From Austropuccinia psidii (lineage: Eukaryota > Basidiomycota > Pucciniomycetes > Pucciniales > Sphaerophragmiaceae): a stretch of DNA of 64,000 nt. Every line of letters starts with the position of its first letter. The stretch's first letter is position 1. The notes under the pieces are model-generated. The model was given only the letters and a program-made list of their open reading frames with translations, made no database searches and was not told the DNA's origin. The stretch lies in NCBI GenBank assembly GCA_023105745.1, contig JALGQZ010000012.1, positions 45,707,763-45,771,762 of the forward strand. The letters run 5' to 3'. The translations under genes were made by a program, and so were the position numbers. Below are positions 60,461-64,000 of this stretch, piece by piece.

Positions 60461-62290
60461 TGTGAGCCTTAGAGGTAATTTCATATACCCAAAAGACCAC
60501 AAATATAAAAAAATAACATATTAATATAAATAAAATAAATTTATTTATATTATTAAAATAAAAATATAAATATAAATATAAAACTATATTAAAAATAAAA
60601 AATTAATTATAATTTAAAAATAAAAAATACATTAAATTTTGTAAATATAAAATTACATTTATACTTGAAAAAATTAAGTAAAAATGAAACTTTAACAAAA
60701 TTGTGAGAAAATAAATAAATTTGGAAAAAAGTTAAATAAAATTTATTATAACTTTTTATCCAATAAATAAACATATAAAATTTATTTCACCATTGGATTC
60801 CTCATAAAAAATCAGGTGGGGTCACCTCTGAGTGAAATTCTTGTAACTCAACTCTAAATAAGCTTAAATTAAGTTTTTTGTATTTTCAATACAAAAGTTG
60901 AAAATCCTCAAAACCTTAATTTAATTCACACCACATGTGGTGTTAACCATCAATTTTTGTGTTAAAATTGAGGTGTTGTGTTTAGTTTAGAAGTTATGAG
61001 GAATTGAAGTATTTTCAATTGAATTCAATTGAAATGTCAAAATGTGCGCGTGTATTACGTAAGTGAACTTTGATTTACATATGAGGTGTCAATTATTACT
61101 GTATTGTACTGTACAATTGAATTGAATTACATATGTAAATTATAAGTATAATACATGATGAGGAATTAAAGGAAAAATAAATTGGAAAGATTAAATTTGG
61201 GGGGGAAAAGGAACTCCAGCTCTAAGGGGGAGCTAGACCCCCAAAATCCTTGCTGACAGGCGTGGAATGTCAAAATTCACGCAAAAGTTCATCACTTTTG
61301 GCCTGGAATTGAGTTACAGGGTCTGTGGACTCAATTGATGATGAGGTTTTGATACCAACTGGGGTAGTTTTAGCTGTTGCCAAGAGGGTAAAACTACCCT
61401 TAAGATAAAACAATCATAATAAAAACAGTTTTAACTGGTTTCTACGCCTCTGACACACATTCTGACGTGTTTTGAAGGCTCTAGGCCTGGTATTGCTATA
61501 GTAATGGCTGATTTAAGGGTCTAAAATGGCTAAAAATGGCTTAAACCAGCCCTTTTTGGTCTAAACCAGGGTTCAATGATGCCATAATTGGCTTTTCTGT
61601 TGTCAGACTGTTTTTCACGACTGACAAGAGTATATTTTAATTTTGGAGCAAGAGAATTGATGGCTATAAAAGAATGTCTTCTTTGCCCCACTTTTCTCTT
61701 CATGTTAGAATCTTTTCCTTTTATTAATTAGTTTAAAACTGTTAAACCAATCAATCAAAGATTCCAACCACCACTTTTAAATCATTTTAATCCTTTTAAC
61801 CACGTGAAAAAATCATTATAATCATTGTTTGTAAACTCTTATAATCATTTTTACCCCTGAACCACCCCAAAAGTGAATTAAAGCATCTTTCATCACTGTA
61901 AACTTTGTCACTTTGTTTCCAAATTCACTCTGGTCACTTTTGGGCGTGTTTTCTCTTTAATATTCTTTTTAAAGACTTTGTTCTTTAATTAATTGCTTGC
62001 AGTTCTTTGCTCAATTAATTCCAATTGAAATTGCTCTTGAAGAAATTTCTTTTGCAGCCTTAAAATATCTCTTGTAGAGTATTTTTTGGATAAATTTTTA
62101 TTGTTGGTAAAACAATAAATTTTTATAATATTATTGTTTTATACTAATAAAGTTATAAACAATGAAATTGGCGTGTTTTCTCTTAAAAATAATATTTCAT
62201 ACTATTTTTAATTGATTTTTACCTTATACAAATTTTGAGGACAGGAAAAGTACTTGATTTTTAATCAAAGTTTCATATCCACACCTTACA
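60461..62290 (+). repeat. T6 5' LTR
   Basis: 1830 bp, TGTGAGCCTTAG to CACACCTTACA. TATAAAA is at 61665-61671, followed by a pyrimidine-rich region (CTTTGCCCCACTTTTCTC) suggesting the transcript start. The first 350 bp are extremely AT-rich (60490-60780). Relics of the same LTR family are at 2245-2700 and 8280-9418. Confidence 0.9.
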
Positions 62291-62315
62291 TTTGGGGGCC
62301 CAGCCGTGATATTTT
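62291..62315 (+). promoter_or_regulatory. T6 primer-binding region
   Basis: TTTGGGGGCCCAGCCGTGAT follows the LTR end CCTTACA, nearly identical to the block after the T3 5' LTR. Position and conservation fit a minus-strand primer site. Confidence 0.7.
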
Positions 62316-62514
62316 ACCTGTGACATATTTTTTTTACTCTTTTTAAATCCTTTTTCTTATATTGAAAAATTTAAAAACACATAAAAAATACTTATAATTC
62401 AAAAAATCCATAAAAAAGAACTTTTTTTCATATTATAAGTGAGGCTTATATTTTTATTTCTTTTTGAAATAACCTTTTTTTTACTTAATTAATTGGCTTT
62501 TTTATTAATTTTAG

Positions 62515-62712
62515 TGTCTGACAACGTGGTAAGACAAGAAAACATTGAAACAGCCTCAACAGTAACCAGCATTATCCCTGCCAGTACTGTTAATTCTGAT
62601 CATAATAGTACTGTTATTGTGACTCAAAATAACCAACCTGAACCAATATCTTCTGAATTAATTAACTTGGACATAAGTAATACCCTTCAGAAAGCTAAAA
62701 ATTTGGCCAATA
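62515..62712 (+). other. T6 candidate internal exon upstream of gag
   Basis: A 198-nt open segment after an acceptor (TTAATTTTAG at 62505-62514) and before a consensus donor GTAAGT (62713). It enters with TG as the last two bases of a codon and leaves with one base (A), exactly the phases of 26682-26831 in T3. It has no ATG of its own, as expected for an internal exon. The peptide is Ser/Thr-rich. Splicing 62713-62776 (64 nt) would delete the gag ATG at 62763 and join this exon to the +1 frame, which is then open to 63423. Confidence 0.55.
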
Positions 62713-62762
62713 GTAAGTTTTTTGACGTAAAAATACTATTTTAAGCCTTTTTAACCATAATT

Positions 62763-64000
62763 ATGCCTTCAACCAGGTCAGGAGCTAGCTACAACCCCTC
62801 AAGCAGCTCCCAAAAAGGTAATAGACGTGATTATGGCAGAGGCCAACCAGGTACAGAAGGAAAAGGGTCAGTTGATGACTTCCAAACAACCAAAATGGGT
62901 CATTCTGAAGCTGATAATACCATTTTACCTTCAAAAAGAGCTGACACCGCCACAACAAGCCTCTGTGGACATATACAAAGCCAGCCACAGTGCATACAAC
63001 AATGCACTTCAATTCAAAGAGTACCAGATCCTTGCAGACCTGTGGAAGAATTGCATGAATTCTTACCTGACAGTAAGAAAATTCTTGGGCCATCCCAACA
63101 CTTGCAAATTGCTCAATGGATGGCATCCATTGATGGAGAAGAAAAACATGATGCTTTTGACACTAGAATGGAGGAAAAACAACCCTCCACCACCCAAACC
63201 AGTGCCAAAAACAGCCCCAGTGGCCAGCAGCAGCAATTCCAACGTGAAAAAGCAGCCACAAACTCCAAACAAGGGCAAAGGGAAGGCACCAGCCCCAAAA
63301 CCTTACAGCCAGGGCTACAGAATCCCAAATATTCAACAGGATGCCATGGAAAATGTATTTCAGATGGCCAGAACCATGATGGAATTACAGAAGAAGGAAG
63401 CCAGATTAAGGTTCCAGAAATGATTTCTGACATATTTGATTCCATCCCAGAGTTGTACAATGCTATAAATGACGTGAAAAAACATCTTTCTGATAAAAAT
63501 GACACCATTTGTAACAACATTAAAACAAACAACCTGAGTCTGTGCCAAATTAATGAAACACGTATGTGTTTTGAAAAAGTTTTAAGAACAATTAAAAATT
63601 CTAATAATGACAATTCTTCTAACATTAAAATAAATGAACAATCTGCCATTATTGAAGAATTAACAGATAAATATTCTAAATTCAATATTGATGACATGAT
63701 TGAAACAAGAATTAAACAAGCCATAAATATTATCAAAACAGATAACAAGAAAGTCCTTGATGACATTTCAAATTCATTTACTGAAGTAAAGACATATACC
63801 ATTGCCTTGAAAAAGTGTTTTGATGCTTCACAAGAAGAAGTATCAAAATTATCAATGAAATTGAATCAAGTCACTGCTGATAATACAAGACAGACAGAGT
63901 TATGGCAAGAACTGACACATAAGGAAGACATGTATAAAATTGAAGTAATAAATTTAATACAAAGCTTCCAACATGAATACAGAAATTCCCAAAGGTGTAG
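62763..64000 (+). CDS. T6 Gag, N-terminal 412 codons (continues past window)
   Basis: ATG 62763 opens a frame without stop to the window end. It starts PSTRSGASYNPSSSS (compare TTRRGSQYSIQS in T3) and continues with a Gln/Ser/Pro-rich part. From about residue 225 it has a long hydrophilic region rich in Lys, Asn, Glu and Ile (NAINDVKKHLSDKND, ELTDKYSKFN, IKQAINIIKTDNKK) that looks coiled-coil, as at the same place in T3. The capsid, zinc knuckle and pol would follow outside the window. Codons 22-220 overlap the second frame. The start lies inside the candidate intron 62713-62776, so only unspliced RNA would use it. Confidence 0.85.
   Translation, partial: MPSTRSGASYNPSSSSQKGNRRDYGRGQPGTEGKGSVDDFQTTKMGHSEADNTILPSKRADTATTSLCGHIQSQPQCIQQCTSIQRVPDPCRPVEELHEFLPDSKKILGPSQHLQIAQWMASIDGEEKHDAFDTRMEEKQPSTTQTSAKNSPSGQQQQFQREKAATNSKQGQREGTSPKTLQPGLQNPKYSTGCHGKCISDGQNHDGITEEGSQIKVPEMISDIFDSIPELYNAINDVKKHLSDKNDTICNNIKTNNLSLCQINETRMCFEKVLRTIKNSNNDNSSNIKINEQSAIIEELTDKYSKFNIDDMIETRIKQAINIIKTDNKKVLDDISNSFTEVKTYTIALKKCFDASQEEVSKLSMKLNQVTADNTRQTELWQELTHKEDMYKIEVINLIQSFQHEYRNSQRC
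62833..63423 (+). CDS. T6 overlapping +1-frame ORF in gag
   Basis: 196 codons from ATG 62833 (open in frame from the acceptor at 62777) to TGA 63421, offset one base from gag. It encodes a basic, Pro/Lys-rich protein of unknown function: MAEANQVQKEKG, an Ala/Leu-rich part (DIYKASHSAYNNALQFKEYQ), MNSYLTVRKFL, NGWHPL, a Pro/Lys-rich linker, and a C-terminal PYSQGYRIPNIQQDAMENVF block. The T3 counterpart is 27156-27602. I recognise no known family. In this copy the frame is continuous with the upstream exon if 62713-62776 is spliced out, giving about 280 residues. It is either an accessory protein or a Gag isoform. Confidence 0.65.
   Translation: MAEANQVQKEKGQLMTSKQPKWVILKLIIPFYLQKELTPPQQASVDIYKASHSAYNNALQFKEYQILADLWKNCMNSYLTVRKFLGHPNTCKLLNGWHPLMEKKNMMLLTLEWRKNNPPPPKPVPKTAPVASSSNSNVKKQPQTPNKGKGKAPAPKPYSQGYRIPNIQQDAMENVFQMARTMMELQKKEARLRFQK

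Larger units (their letters stand above)
60461..64000 (+). mobile_element. T6: Ty3/Gypsy element inserted in T5 (3' end outside window)
   Basis: Starts with TGTGAGCCTTAGAGG, homologous to the T3 LTR head, directly at the broken end of the Copia integrase frame. It contains a 1.83-kb 5' LTR, a primer-binding region, a leader with a candidate exon, and the first 412 codons of gag. The pentamer before the LTR is AAAAG; the matching duplication should lie beyond 64000. Similarity to T3 in LTR ends, primer site and gag layout marks it as a relative of T3, clearly a different family. Confidence 0.9.

Noticed and set aside
62785..63802. Long minus-strand frames under T6 gag
   Set aside because: Antisense openings caused by codon bias of the two forward frames; not homologous to T3 antisense frames.
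1..64000. CRISPR array, bacterial operons or rRNA/tRNA genes
   Set aside because: No regularly spaced repeats with unique spacers. I saw no cloverleaf with a GTTCRA loop or rRNA core sequence by eye, though a covariance search could still find one.

Overview
The window looks like a gene-poor, AT-rich, repeat-rich stretch of a fungal nuclear genome, most probably a basidiomycete and plausibly a rust (Pucciniales). The reasons are short 60-95 nt GT..AG introns in the two host genes, a fungal-type phosphofructokinase, and layered Ty3/Gypsy elements with LTRs of about 1.5-2 kb. The species cannot be proved from the sequence alone.

Only two host genes are visible. The C-terminal part of a 6-phosphofructokinase gene occupies 1-1858 (five visible exons). 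A nine-exon gene for a 199-residue ricin-B-type beta-trefoil lectin lies at 51809-53196. The rest is transposon or AT-rich sequence with no gene I can support.

Left nest (about 2.2-9.4 kb): an old LTR of the T6 type is split. Between its halves lie two LTR relics of the T4 type in opposite orientations, with a 10-bp-period minisatellite of 71 units, (A T9)n, between them.

Central nest (about 13.2-40.8 kb), four levels deep. T1, a decayed minus-strand Gypsy element, carries T2, a minus-strand chromodomain Gypsy element, inside its integrase frame (target duplication TTGTC). T2 carries T3, a plus-strand Gypsy element, inside its gag (duplication CATAA). T3 carries T4, a solo LTR, inside its 5' LTR (duplication ATAT). 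Each level carries visible disabling lesions except the solo LTR. Two further LTR fragments of the T3 type lie at 40.8-41.7 kb and 44.2-44.5 kb.

Right nest (about 57.4-64 kb): T5, a minus-strand Copia pol with an open frame, is cut at its integrase N-terminus by T6, a plus-strand Gypsy element that runs off the window end.

The most unusual signal is in the gag region of T3 and T6. Both carry a second reading frame (+1) overlapping the start of gag. In the best-aligned part, substitutions between the two families fall mainly on third positions of that second frame. Both also have an upstream phase-1/phase-1 exon and a short candidate intron that would remove the gag ATG and join the exon to the second frame. 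This suggests a splice-controlled frame switch giving either Gag-Pol or a separate small basic protein.
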